Source: Nephrocerus scutellatus (Eukaryota > Arthropoda > Insecta > Diptera > Pipunculidae). From it: a stretch of DNA of 64,000 nucleotides. The notes under the pieces were generated by a model that saw only the letters and a program-made list of their open reading frames with translations, was not told the DNA's origin and did not search any database. Where the stretch lies: contig OX352761.1 of assembly GCA_947095585.1 (NCBI GenBank), positions 55,164,432 to 55,228,431 of the forward strand, written 5' to 3'. Positions 31,932 through 42,540 of this stretch are shown in pieces (the first letter of the stretch is position 1; each line of letters begins with the position of its first letter). A program made the translations under genes and the position numbers.

Positions 31932-32085
31932 GACGATTTATTAGACGAATTAGTAGGTGAACTGGTACAAGAATTAATAGATGATTTAGTATAATTGGTA
32001 CAAGAATTAGTAGACGATGTAGGAGAATTTGTACAAGAATTAGTAGACGATTTAGTAGAATTAGTAAAAGAATTAGTAAAGTCAG
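31932..32085 (+). repeat. 33-bp minisatellite encoding an acidic 11-residue repeat
   Basis: Units start gtacaagaatta at 31965, 31998 and 32031 and gtaaaagaatta at 32064, exactly 33 bp apart. On the plus strand they read VQELVDDVGEF, VQELVDDLVEL and VKELVK, with one stop in the first unit. It abuts the 5' edge of LINE D and the edge of the element A integrase; which element it came from is unclear. Confidence 0.88.
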
Positions 32086-33543
32086 CTCTATAGACAAGGC
32101 TAATCTGCTTGCGTCACATTTCGCAGCTAGCTCTACGCTGCCAGATACCGCGTTGTCGCCGCCTACTTGTCAAGTGGCAAGAGTATTAAATGATCTCAAC
32201 ATTCATAAATCTGCTGGGCCTGATGGCATTCCCGCTGTAGTTTGAAGAGGTGTTCTTCAACGTTGGCATTACCACTGTGCGGACTTTTCGATTTCTCTTA
32301 TTCTTCTGGAGTCGTCCCAAGGAATTGGAAAACAGCCTTTATCCAGTCTGTTCCTAAAAAAAGGCGAAACGTCATCTCTTTCCTCGTACCCACTCGACCC
32401 ATTGCGCTAAAATCTATACTCTCCAAGGTCATGGAAACCCTGATCAATCGTAAGCTTATGCAATACCTTGAATCACGTGAAATCCTTAGTGACCAGCAGT
32501 ATGGTTTTCGTAGGCAGCGTTCTACAGGTGACCAATTCATAAATTTGGTGAAAGTAAAGTTGTTGCACTCGATATTTCCAAGGCATTTGACAGAGTCTGG
32601 CATCAAGCTCTTTTGTCGAAAATGAATGCTTATGGAATTAGCAACACCCTGCTCGATTGGACTAGGAACTACCTTTCTGACCGTTCAATCCAGGTCGTAT
32701 TGGACGGATTCAAATCCAATGTTCACCACATCAAAGCCGGTGTTCCTCAAGGCTCTGTTTTATCTCAGACACTTTTTCTAATTTTCATTAATGATCTCCT
32801 ATCCACCACCTCTAATACAATGACCTTGACAGCATTACTTAGTTGGGGACTACATAATAGAGTTGAATTTAACGCTTCTAAAACCCAATGCTGTCTTCTG
32901 TCGTCCAAACGTAATTTAAACCCCCAACCTTTATCCATGCAAGATTCATTGCATCAAAGATACTGAAAAACTCTCAATTCTCGGTATGTGCGTCAACAAC
33001 AAGTTTCGGTGGAATGACCACATATTTGCCATCGCCAAAAATGCTGCAAGATGCTTAGGTTTCCTAGAACGGTGAAAGATGTACTTCACTCCTGACTACT
33101 ATTTACAAGGCGTATATTCGCCCTAAACTTGAATATAACTGCATTGTCTGGGCAGGTGCCTCCAAGACCACATTGCATCTACTAGACAGAGTTCAGAACC
33201 GCGCGTTAAAACTTATTGGTGACGTACATATCGCGAAAACAATCTAATCGCTTGAACATGGCAGGAATGTTTCCTGTCACTGTTTTATCGCTTTTTCCAC
33301 AATCGGATTTCAAAAGAAATATCCAGATGCATCCCGCCCATTCTCCAACCCATCCGTAATACCCGTGCCTCAACTCGAGCTCATAGGTCCACCCATCAGC
33401 AGTCGTTTAAGACACGTGTGCATATACATCTCATCTTTTCCTCTCCCTAATTTACTAACGCCCACGCTGTGCTAAGCATTATAAGGGTGCAAATCATTTT
33501 AGCGTGTGTTCATTATAAAAAAAAAATAAAAAAATAAAAAAAT
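32086..33543 (+). pseudogene. LINE D: RT of a CR1/Jockey-type non-LTR element, 5'-truncated
   Basis: Plus-strand RT in broken frames: SIDKANLLASHFAASSTLPD, HKSAGPDGIPA, PTRPIALKSILSKVMETL, QYGFRRQRSTGDQFINLV, GVPQGSVLSQTLFLIFINDL and later NRALKLIGDVHIAKT. The YADD segment is lost in a short deletion. The endonuclease is absent (5' truncation). The 3' end has aacgcccacgctgtgctaag, attataagggtgc and an A-rich tail (to about 33543). It interrupts element A between integrase and RNase H. A related 3' end is at 49410-49617. Confidence 0.78.
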
Positions 33544-33559
33544 CAAAGAGTCATTTTTG

Positions 33560-33985
33560 CAATTCTACATTTTTATTTTCTTCTTATGTATGATTTCGTT
33601 CGCAGTTGTCAAATTCTTCAAGTTGTAGACCTCATTAATCTTAAACGTATATACTTGCAATTGTGGATGTAAATGAGAGGTTTGTGATCGGTGTAAAGGA
33701 CGAATTTTCTTCCATACAGATCGGGTCAGAAATGCAGGACTCACCAAACAATGGCAAGCAATTCCTTATCTGTAGTGGAATAGTTCCTCTCGCTTTTATT
33801 TAAAGTGCGAGAGGCATAGGCGATAAGCAAGTCATTTCCTATCTCGCCCTGTGACAATACACTTCCGATGGCGTCATCAATTGTATCTGTAGTTAGAATG
33901 AATTTGTTGTTAAAGTCAGGATATTGAAGAAGAGGAGGATTTGAGTTTTGACGACGGTACATAATGAAATGAACGGTACACAAGA
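33560..33985 (-). pseudogene. Element A RNase H
   Basis: [21 protein letters not shown] carries the first catalytic Asp, followed by [20 protein letters not shown] (Glu in the conserved DKEL) and AIVW. After a frameshift comes DLYGRKFVLYTDHKPLIYI, the second Asp region. The frame fails after HNCKY. The LINE D insertion follows. Confidence 0.78.
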
Positions 33986-33989
33986 AAAG

Positions 33990-34146
33990 TACATCTTTTC
34001 TTAAGAGTGATTTTTTGTGAAATCTTGGATAAATTGACTTGACTTGTATTTGATAGAATCCACTTACGAGGTCTAAGGTAGAAAAAAATTTTGAGCTACC
34101 TAGTTGATCCAGAATGTCAGTTATATTGGGTAGAGGATAAGCATCT
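33990..34146 (-). pseudogene. Element A RT palm start
   Basis: [20 protein letters not shown] then [17 protein letters not shown], the first palm motif with catalytic Asp. The later YLDD-type motif is missing: the sequence jumps to RNase H. The upstream part of RT is across the AT-rich block at 34147-34560. Confidence 0.75.
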
Positions 34147-34559
34147 CATTAAAAATAATTTTGATACATTAACTTTAATAATTTATTAACTCTTCTAAAA
34201 TCGAGAAAAGTATTTTATAAATATTTTTTATTTAATGAGCCCTGGTTAAAAGAAAAAAAAAGAAAAATAAAGGTGTACATATCCAAACTAATAAAGACAG
34301 ATATAAAGAAAAAATTGGAGAAAAAAAAATTACAATTTAAATAATAGGGTATCCTAGTTTTTATCTAAAAAATTTAATTTTCAATTTTTTTTTATTTAAT
34401 AATAATAAAATTTAAATTTATTTATATTAACTTTTCTAATTTAATTAAAAAAAAATAAAAATAAAAATATTTAATATAAATAAATTTTTAAAATTATTAA
34501 ATTAATAAATTCTTTCTCTAGCTATTATAATCAAAGAACAAATTCATAATCTTAATAAA
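34147..34559. other. Extremely AT-rich block inside element A RT
   Basis: Runs such as attaataaattctttctct, ataaaaataaaaatattt and long A/T homopolymers. It separates two pieces of RT that belong together, so it is an insertion or expansion. No coding sequence or element ends recognised. Confidence 0.55.
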
Positions 34560-34982
34560 ATAATTTCTTGTTGCCGTTTTTATCTGGTTTTTTGGGTACC
34601 ACTATTGGTGGGAAATTCCACGGACTATTCGATGGTTGGATAATATTATCCGCCATCATCTCGTGAATTTTTTTACTAACCCCCTTTCGATGAGCTTCTT
34701 GTAATCTATATGGTTTTATATAGATAGGATTTGCGTCTGGTGTATGAATGTGATGTTAAACGACTTCCGTATGCGTAAGCTTATCTCCTTTAAGGTAGAA
34801 TAAGTAGAATACAAAAGACATAGATTTAGTATTGAGTCTTCTTCCTTAGCGGCCATGTGACCGGTTTCGACTAAATTTTTTATAGCATGAATTATGTCAT
34901 AAGAAGAAGGATACTGTTGAATTTGTAGTATGTTATAGTTCGAGGCTTTATCGAAGAGTGGTTCGAATCCCAGTAACACCAA
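34560..34982 (-). pseudogene. Element A pre-RT and RT fingers
   Basis: Open part ESLFDKAS-like start, LVETGHMAAKEEDSI, ISLRIRKSFNITFIHQTQI, then IKPYRLQEAHRKGVSKKIH, MMADNIIQPSNSPWNFP and PIVVPKKPDKNGN. These match the errantivirus RT beginning (PSNSPW..P..VVPKK). One stop between the pre-RT and RT pieces. It is bounded by the AT-rich block and by the LINE 3' fragment. Confidence 0.75.
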
Positions 34983-35182
34983 AAGTATTTTTCACGGTGT
35001 CCCACCTCTCGCGAATGGGTGACAAACATTCCGAATTGGCCGTTCGGATCCGGCATTAAGTGGTAGGTCCCCTCCATTTGTGTGCAAAAATATACATGCT
35101 CAACACAAATCGTTGCGAGAAACAAGACCTTGGACCGCAATGGTCTGTCGCGCCGAATATTATTATTATTATTATTAATTCT
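34960..35182 (+). mobile_element. LINE 3' end fragment with ATT tail
   Basis: Plus-strand 5'-truncated LINE end: cggtgtcccacctctcgcga, ccgttcggatccggcattaa, taggtcccctccatttgtg, aacaagaccttggaccgcaa and gtcgcgccgaatattattatt. The gcgccg(a)ata(tta)n end is a familiar style of non-LTR 3' end in flies. It interrupts element A. Family not assigned; the left edge is uncertain. Confidence 0.6.
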
Positions 35183-35340
35183 TCTGTATTAAATTCAGAC
35201 GAGTTAATAACAGAAATATACGTAATCGAACTTTTAGCAGGAGTAATGCTATTACCAATATATAGACCATTTGGCAATTGCTGAGCAAGACATATACTAT
35301 TTTCTTTTATGTATTTTGGAACAGGAACTACGGTCTCTGT

Positions 35341-35785
35341 TCTAGCAAGAATTGTAACCTAATTCGAGGGAGTTAAGTCATACTTAATGACATGTTCTTG
35401 TGTAAAAAGCGTTGGGATTTTAGTACCATAGTCTATTTGAGCATGATGATCGTTGAGAAAATTATTACCAATTATACCATCTGTATTTATAGGAAATTTT
35501 TTATCTACTACGTGGAATGGATAAGAGATTGAGACATGTTGAAGCATAGTTATCTATGTTAATAAAGAATTAATAAAGACTACACCTTTAGTGTGTATTA
35601 CTGAATCTTTATTCCGTTTAAGGAGTGATGTTAGAGTTAATTGTTATGTTAGACTTTATTTATCAGATTTTATAAGACAAATTTCACTACCACCATCGAT
35701 AAGAAATTTGGATGAGTTATGATTAATTGTGGAGTCAGAGGATATCGCGATTGAGTCTACAGGAGATTTTTTATTATTAAGACTA
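35341..35785 (-). pseudogene. Element A protease, active site altered
   Basis: SSKFLIDGGSEICLIKSDK is in the place of an L-(L/V/I)-D-T-G active site, with Gly instead of Thr after the Asp. Two stops follow, then SISYPFHVVDKKFPINTDG, IIGNNFLNDHHAQIDYG and TKIPTLF, the normal end of an errantivirus protease. Upstream Gag is absent. Confidence 0.7.
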
Positions 35786-36185
35786 GCTGATTACCCGGCG
35801 TTGCCCAGGTATTTATTCATCCCAATCTTCTATTAGGCAGGGGTAAAAAAAAGAATGATATCTATCTATAAGGTAAAATTACAGTTTTTATTAACAAAAT
35901 TTATTTTAAAAAATATATTTTAAATTACAGCTATAGTCTTCAAATTATAAAATAAAATTAAATATACATACATAAAATTAATTTATTTAAAACAAAACTT
36001 GGTTGTATACAATGTTTTTAGTTTCACCTTCAAGAGCAAGAATAAATAAATTCTTAGGTCAACCCAACCCAGAGCAAGCAAAATAAAGTTGTCCGTGGGA
36101 AAACATGGCGATCTCAAATCTATACTCCGCAGTACTAAATAACTGTCAGACTTATTAATCGTCATCGAAAACAACGAAACCCTTT
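35786..36185. other. Decayed repeat DNA, no gene recognised
   Basis: Begins actagctgattacccggcgttgcccaggta, a phrase of the type found at ends of old insect dispersed repeats, then AT-rich DNA. A weak open frame on the minus strand shows no domain. Confidence 0.4.
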
Positions 36186-36384
36186 TTGTAAAAATTTGGT
36201 AGTGGCCCAGGGCCGAGGGGTCTCCATATAAATTTTTAAAAATTAGACCGACTGTTTTTAATTTTTTTATATAAAGTGATCAGGATAAATTTGTTTTTAA
36301 AATGTTACCCGATTACATTCAAACTATGCACATTGCGTATCAATTTGAGAATTTTCACGAAAAATTTTAATTTTTATTGGTTGT
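36186..36384 (-). repeat. Interspersed repeat family IR, copy 4 (minus, partial)
   Basis: Recognised by gggccgaggggtctccatat, ttgagaattttcacg and tttaatttttattggttg. The ccagccag end is missing. It lies in the leader region of the element belonging to LTR C. Confidence 0.6.
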
Positions 36385-36501
36385 TTTTTTTTGTTCACTT
36401 TAAGTTTTTTTTTTTTAAATTTTTGTTGCTGTTTGTTGTTTCACTTTTCACTTTAGAATTAAGGACTGTACTTTTGAACTTTTTTGTTTTCACTGGCTAA
36501 A

Positions 36502-36518
36502 CCCGTCATCTGACACCA
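36502..36518 (-). promoter_or_regulatory. Primer-binding-like site next to LTR C right copy
   Basis: On the minus strand TGGTGTCAGATGACGGG follows the LTR after a short spacer and precedes an A-rich leader. This position suggests that the right copy of LTR C is the 5' LTR of a minus-strand element. Confidence 0.55.
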
Positions 36519-36526
36519 AATGTTTA

Positions 36527-36995
36527 TGTTGTGTAGTAGGAACTCTTAGGTTCAAGAGTTCTACTACGATTTTTGGGTTGCCCGTTTTCACGACGTTGGT
36601 TGTTCAAAAGAAATGAAAGTCAACGTTTGTTTATATTTTTATTATTATAACTATTTTAATTAAGATTACTTCACTTATTTCTATTTATTAATGTATTTCA
36701 CAAATTTTGGTTTGGTTTAATCATTTAATTAATCTTTGACGAAACTTAGTATTCTTTAAAACGATTTGGTGTTTTTAATAAGACTTAGTAGTCTTTTAAA
36801 CGATTTAGTATTTTTACAAGACTTAGTATTTTTTACAAGACTTAGTATTTTTACAACACTAACTTAAAGACTCCGATGCGACACTGTGATCTGACTGTAC
36901 CAGAATTGTATTATTAAAGCTTAATACATTCAAGCTTTATTACTGACCTATATTAATGCACGAAAGAGGAATTGGAATTCATGAACGCGACCGTG
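36527..36995 (-). repeat. LTR C, right copy
   Basis: Same start (tgttgtgtagtaggaactc), same inverted pair and same end (gaattcatgaacgcgaccgtg) as 17030-17629, but about 130 bp shorter because the acttagtattttt repeat block has fewer units. Confidence 0.75.
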
Positions 36996-37110
36996 AACTA
37001 GAACAGTACAGAGAGCAAGGACTGCACCAGGCGCGGAAGTTCTACCAAAGGGTCCGCGGTATGACGCAATATACATCGCGTGGCACATACTGCAAGGACA
37101 AAGAGGAATC
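36985..37110 (+). pseudogene. RTE-type LINE fragment 1
   Basis: RELEQYREQGLHQARKFYQR then YCKDKEES, the linker between endonuclease and RT of RTE/BovB-like elements. The same region in better condition is at 61795-62255 (CKDKEGHLIADLKGILELW). It overlaps the LTR C edge, which may have inserted here. Confidence 0.6.
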
Positions 37111-37129
37111 AACAAGGCACTCACTCGTC

Positions 37130-39485
37130 AAGGATCAAACAAACTGTGTAAGTTTACTGAAGAAGACAGATGGTAATTACGTGTCGAACCGTGAGGATCC
37201 AATAGAACGCTACTTCAAGTTCATTTCCCTGGTTCGTCTACTTATGTTTCACATACACTCCCAAATGCTCCTAATCATAGGGCCCGCTTTGACAGCAGGG
37301 TAAATAGTTTATCTGGAAAAATAATTAGTCCAGATAAGGTTAAATGGGCGGTAGACTCCTTCAAACCATTCAAAGCACCCGGCGGAGATGACATTTTCCA
37401 GCGCTCTTACAGAGGGTAATTGAGCTCATCCTACCGGGGTTAATTGCTTTGTTTACAGCCAGCTACAACTGGGGTTACATTCCGTATACCTGGAGAAAGG
37501 TAAACGTTATCTTCATCCCCAAACCAGGCAATAGGCGTAGTGAGCTGCCTAAATCTTACAGACCAATAAGTGTAACATCATTTGTGCTCAAAATTATGGA
37601 GAGACTCATTGATGTTCATATCAGAGCTCGGATAGATACGTCTAGCTCTCTACACTCAAGTCTGTTCGCATTCAGGAAAGGAAAAAGCAGAGAGTGCGCC
37701 CTTCACTATCTAATTAAAAAGATAGAAGGGGCTTTTCGCTCCAAGGAAATGGCTATGTGTGCTTTCCTTGGCATTGAGGGTGCGTTTGATAACACTGGAT
37801 ACGACTAAATAACAAGAGCAATCAGTAATAGAGGTATCGAGGACTGCACCAACCAATAGATAAGGTCCATGCTGGAAAATCGAGTCATTACTTCCTTCTC
37901 GGGGGGTGTCTGCGTCGGTGCCTGCAGCTTAGGGCTGACCGAAAGGAGGCGTAATCTCGCCCCTTCTATGGTCACTTGTCTTACATTACCTTCTAACCGA
38001 TCTACAAAGATCGGGCTACAATGCCATTGGCTACGCTGACGATTTGGCAATTATTATTAGTGGTAAGTACAGCACGACCATAACAAATATCATGCAAGGT
38101 GTGTCACTTCAGGTTTTGGAATGGTGCAGTAGAGAAGGACTTTCCGACAATCCTAGCAACACCGTTCTAGTGCCTTTCACGAAACGTAGATTGTCCGAAA
38201 TGGGACCTATCATCTTAAAGGGCACTACATTAGAGTATTCCAGTAAGGTAAAATATCTCGGAGTCATATTGATAAACGATTAAACTGGAATTCTCATATC
38301 AAGTCCGCCATTGGACGTGCCACTAGTGCCCTGTGGGCCTGCAGACGCCTCTACGGCAGAACTTGGGCTCTTAATCCTAAAGTGATACATTGGATGTATA
38401 CCATAATGGTGAGACCAATTATCACGTTCATCATATGGTGGCCGAAAGTTCTTGATCGGACAACGGTAATTAATCTTCAGAAGCTACAAAGAATCGCTTG
38501 TCTAGGTATAACGGCTGCCATGCGCACCTGCCCTACGACTGCATTAGAAGCTGTTGTAGGGCTTTCACCCCTGCAAATCTTCATTAAGAAGACGGCCGCT
38601 AGATGCGCTATCAAGCTGCAACTAGAATATGGGTACAAACAAGGTAAGTACGTGGGACACCTAAATATTCTAGACTCAATTCCTGAAAGACACATGTTTT
38701 GCACTATCCCGGACACAATGACCAGGGAGTAATGTTTCGGTAGATTATTTGAGGTAAAAATATTGGACCGAGCAATGATGTTCCACCACTGGACAATAAA
38801 GGTCTAGTATGGTACACAGACGGATCGAAGATGGACTCTGGACTTGTCGCTGTATATGAACCCAACACTTTAAATCCTCCTTTTTTCCGAAGTCTCTTCG
38901 ATGTGGAATCAATTGGTCGATCCCGTGTTTCCCGAATTTCATAATCTGCAGGCCCTTAAATTAGCCTTTAACAACTTTCTGAAGGATGAAGTGCTCATAA
39001 TCTGTTTTTTTTTTAAGTATAAAATGTATATTAAAAAAAAAAATTTTTTACCAGTATTATTTACAATATTTTTAAAATTTGTAATATTTTCTTGATCAAG
39101 GTCCCTGACCATGATCCATTGATGAAAGCATTTGAACTCGCGTCGTTTTGGTTTTCGTGACCTGGCTTACACAGTCCAAACGGTTAATCAGACCCTTTTC
39201 CTATAACGAAATCCTTGATGATGACAAGGATAGCTAGTGAGTTTTCTCACATGTCACTGTGGAGGACGATGCATCCGGGCACATTCACTGTGACTGTCCA
39301 GGTTTGATCTGGCTAAGAAGACATATTTTCCACTAGGCATTATGTTCGTCGGCGGATTTGCGTTATTCTGCCACTACGGACATACTATCCTTCATTAGGA
39401 AGATAGACTCTTAGATAAGTTACACCCTACGGTACAATAGATCTTTTTAGGTCGCAGTATCAGCCAATTGGGCTAGGGTTAGGAA
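37130..39485 (+). pseudogene. LOA-like LINE copy 4: RT, RNase H start and C-terminal zinc motif
   Basis: Plus-strand, 5'-truncated. RT pieces: FKPFKAPGGDDIFPAL (frameshifted), WRKVNVIFIPKPGNRRS, SYRPISVTSFVLKIMERLI, CAFLGIEGAFDNTGYD, GYADDLAIIISGKYSTTI with the catalytic Asp pair, and VKYLGVILIND. The thumb has PKVIHWMYTIMVRPIITF and TAMRTCPTTALEAVVGLSPL. RNase H begins VWYTDGSKMDSG and is lost soon after. The end, near 39240-39420, has GHIHCDCPGLIWLRR, matching the C-terminal Cys-His motif of copy 3 (HFLCSCPALAVSRHR). Many stops and frameshifts. The 39000-39200 part is AT-rich and unexplained. Confidence 0.75.
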
Positions 39486-40296
39486 AAAAAATCTCTCCAA
39501 AGGAGACGTGTTTACTAGTCCTCCTACGCAGAGAATTATCATAGGATGTGTAAACAGGGCATCTAGTTTTAAAAGCGAAATCAAAATTACTTGCAGAGAC
39601 ACTAAAGACAAATTCGATATAATGCTCCTTGATACAGGCGTTAGTCTCAGCCTAATAAAACTAAGCAAATTACAAGAGGATATTTGGGTACCTACAGATA
39701 TGGTCATCGAATTAAACGGCATTAGCGGTACCCCCAAACAATTTCCCTATCATACAAGATGGCATTTTAGGGGAAGATTTTTTCAAAAAAAAACAACGCA
39801 ATATTAAATAACAGAGACAACAACACCCTTACTTACTATTTTAAAGGAAAAAAATATATAATAGATTTCTTGTACGACCTACACCCTACCGTACAAAACT
39901 TGAATTCGAAGACATAAATGATTATCATGTCCATAAAATGAACTTGTTGAGCACAAAACCAATAATAGATGAGAGATTAAAAATAATTAAAAATCAACTA
40001 CACTTGACTCATTTAAACAACGAGGAAAAGAGAGCAATAGAAGAAATATGCCGTGAATACAATCATTTGTTCTTTTTCGAAGGAGACACTCTATACTCCA
40101 TGACCGGAATCACACATCCAATAAAAACCCAAACATACCAGCAGTCAATATTCGGCCAAATCGTTTGGCATAGGTTCACACACAGGAAATAAAACACCAA
40201 GTCAACAAAATGCTGCAAGACGAAATAATAAGGCGAATTGCAAGTTCATGGATTGCTCCTTTAGGAGATGATCACAATAAAAAATTAATAGAAGTT
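39486..40296 (+). pseudogene. Gypsy D: protease and pre-RT fragment
   Basis: Plus-strand errantivirus-like Pol start: DKFDIMLLDTGVSLSLIKLS (protease, intact D-T-G), IELNGISGTPKQFPYHTRW, then an acid-rich stretch (NEEKRAIEEICREYNHLFFF, GDTLYSMTGITHPIKTQT) and IKHQVNKMLQDEIIRRIASS with WIAPL at the start of RT. It breaks off at Gypsy E; the RNase H start resumes at 45216. Frameshifts near 39800 and 40190. Confidence 0.72.
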
Positions 40297-40577
40297 TAGG
40301 AGCCTAGTCCTATATCAAAAGGCGGAGACGGTAAGATTCGCGAAAGGAAAATATGCCCAATTTAATAAATAAAAAACTTAACTTTAGTTGTAATAAACGA
40401 TTATAAAAAAACAGCATCCGTTCACGTGGATGGTACAAAAGGAATTGCTTGTGCATAAGCATATTGATTTCATTGTGTCTGACGTTTACATTCAGATTTG
40501 ATCGAAATAATTCAAATTGAAAATTTCATTGTGGCTGGCGTTTACATTAAGACTTGAGAGTGTACATTGGTCCTACA
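40297..40577 (-). repeat. Gypsy E 3' LTR
   Basis: TAGGAGCCTAGTCC...GGTCCTACA, matching 44921-45215 with a few indels and substitutions. On the minus strand it starts TGTAGGACC right after the tract AAAGGGGAGTAG. Confidence 0.9.
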
Positions 40578-40913
40578 CTACTCCCCTTTCAGTGAAATCT
40601 TTGTGGGAATTTCACGGTATGACCAGACCTCGTTGTAATTGGTTTTGTTGGTGGATTGTTTGGAATGACCGGGCAGGAAATTGATTCGAGATCTGGATCG
40701 ATTGCAATTTATCGTTTCTTTTAATTACCTCATACGGACCATCATAAGGACAATCCAGTGGCGATTTTACAGCATCATGACGAACGTAAACATGCGATGT
40801 GTCTTTTAATGATTTTTGTATGAATAAGTTTTCTTTATTATGATGTGCTGTTGTTGTAGGTTTAATTCCATGGATTGTACGACGTAAATTTCTCAGGAAA
40901 TCTGATTCGTTTA

Positions 40914-41297
<384 letters not shown>

Positions 41298-41329
41298 TTT
41301 TTTTGACGATTTAGATTCGTTGAAAAATT

Positions 41330-42170
41330 CACCACGCAGTCGCAATGTTATACGATGCCATCGCTCAATTAAACTGTTGGCCTGCTGGTGATACGGTGTT
41401 GTTCGCAAGTGTGTTGTACCCAGTAGCTCGTTGAGTTCAGCAAAAAGTTGTGACTCAAATTGTCGCCCCTGCTCTGTTGTAATTTTGATTGGAGTACCGA
41501 AGCGGGAGACCCATCCGGATAACAATGTTTGAGCCACTACCACCGTACTGTTATTTCTGGTATCGGATACGCCTCAGGCCAACGGGGAAATCTATCGATA
41601 CAAGTTCAGCAGTACCGCATTCCACATGATGGCGGAAGCGGACCGATAATATCCACGTTTATGTGTGTAAACCTTTCGTTTGGTGGAATAAACCTTTCGA
41701 CCGGTGTTTTGTTGTGCCGTGAAACTTTAGACCTCTGGCAAAGGATGCAATGCTTTACGAAATATGCACCATCCTTTTTCATTAATAGCCAGACGAATCG
41801 TGCAGTTAGTAATTTTGTTGTCGCTCTCGCTCCTAGATGAGAAATACCATGAATTTTACTTAACACCAGGTTGCGCATTGCCTTTGGAACGAATGGTCGA
41901 ATGATGTTTTTTGATAAATCACAATAGATCTGTACAGAACAATTCGGAACGGTAAATAATTTTGATTGTAACGAATTACCTGTACTATTTTGAAGAAATT
42001 GTTGCAATTCTGGGTCCGTTTTCTGTTCTTCAGCCATTTTCTCGAAATTAATTATGGTATTAACGCTGTTAATACGAGATAACCAATCTGCAACGGTATT
42101 GTCTACACCCGATACGTGCTTGATATTGGTGGTAAATTGGCCTATGGAATCCAGGTGTGAAACCAAATGT
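41330..42170 (-). pseudogene. Gypsy E integrase zinc module and catalytic core
   Basis: One frame (42166-41606) holds INFEKMAEEQKTDPELQQFL, then the zinc module (KIHGISHLGARATTKLLTAR, HCILCQRSK) and INVDIIGPLPPSCG with the first Asp. It breaks, and the next frame has WVSRFGTPIKITTEQGRQFE and SLIERWHR with the Glu. In that frame the second catalytic Asp (TD.G) is Glu (TEQG). The N-terminal HHCC pattern is intact. The core is then cut by IR copy 5. Confidence 0.8.
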
Positions 42171-42540
42171 TAAGGGTTTGTGGTCGGTTAATATTATGAA
42201 GCTGCGACCCTCTAACATGTGACGAAAATTCTCGGTCATATGTACTATATTTTTGTTGAGCACTCGATAATTTTTTTGAATAAAACCCTAATGGCTGTTG
42301 TACACCATCATTTATTTGGTTTAATACTGCACCTACTGCGTTAACTGAGGCACCCACTTGCAATATTAAATCGGCATCTGCCGCTGTGCAAGTGCCACAG
42401 CATTTACCAAATCATTTTTGCACGCTGTAAAACATTGAATGGTATCAGGAGTCCAGATAATAGGAGTTTTGTCGTTCTTCTTATTTCCAATTATAAGTTT
42501 CTGCAAAACTTGTTGATTTTTTACAGCCCTTGCGATAAAT
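42069..42540 (-). pseudogene. Gypsy E RNase H, frameshifted
   Basis: Pieces on the minus strand: ADADLILQVGASVNAVGAVL-like start with the first Asp region altered, NQINDGVQQPLGFYSKKLSS, QQKYSTYDREF (Glu region) and EGRSFIILTDHKPLTFGF with the second Asp. At least two frameshifts (near 42250 and 42370). It lies directly between RT and integrase. Confidence 0.72.

Larger units (their letters stand above)
17630..35790 (-). mobile_element. Element A: errantivirus-like Gypsy with env, heavily interrupted
   Basis: In minus-strand order: protease (35.8-35.3 kb), RT start (35.0-34.6), RT palm start (34.1-34.0), RNase H (34.0-33.6), integrase (31.9-31.5), env (31.5-30.6, continued 19.06-18.1), 3' LTR. 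Insertions inside it are a LINE 3' end (about 34.96-35.18), an AT-rich block (34.15-34.56), LINE D (32.09-33.54) and the whole of element B (19065-30629). The Gag region and 5' LTR are missing. An old, defective insect endogenous retrovirus-like copy. Confidence 0.8.

Noticed and set aside
31915..32097. Leu-rich minus-strand peptide over the 33-bp minisatellite
   Set aside because: It is the antisense reading of the repeat; no signal or domain beyond composition.
35143..35182. Simple ATT microsatellite as an independent feature
   Set aside because: It is best explained as the 3' tail of the LINE fragment directly upstream.
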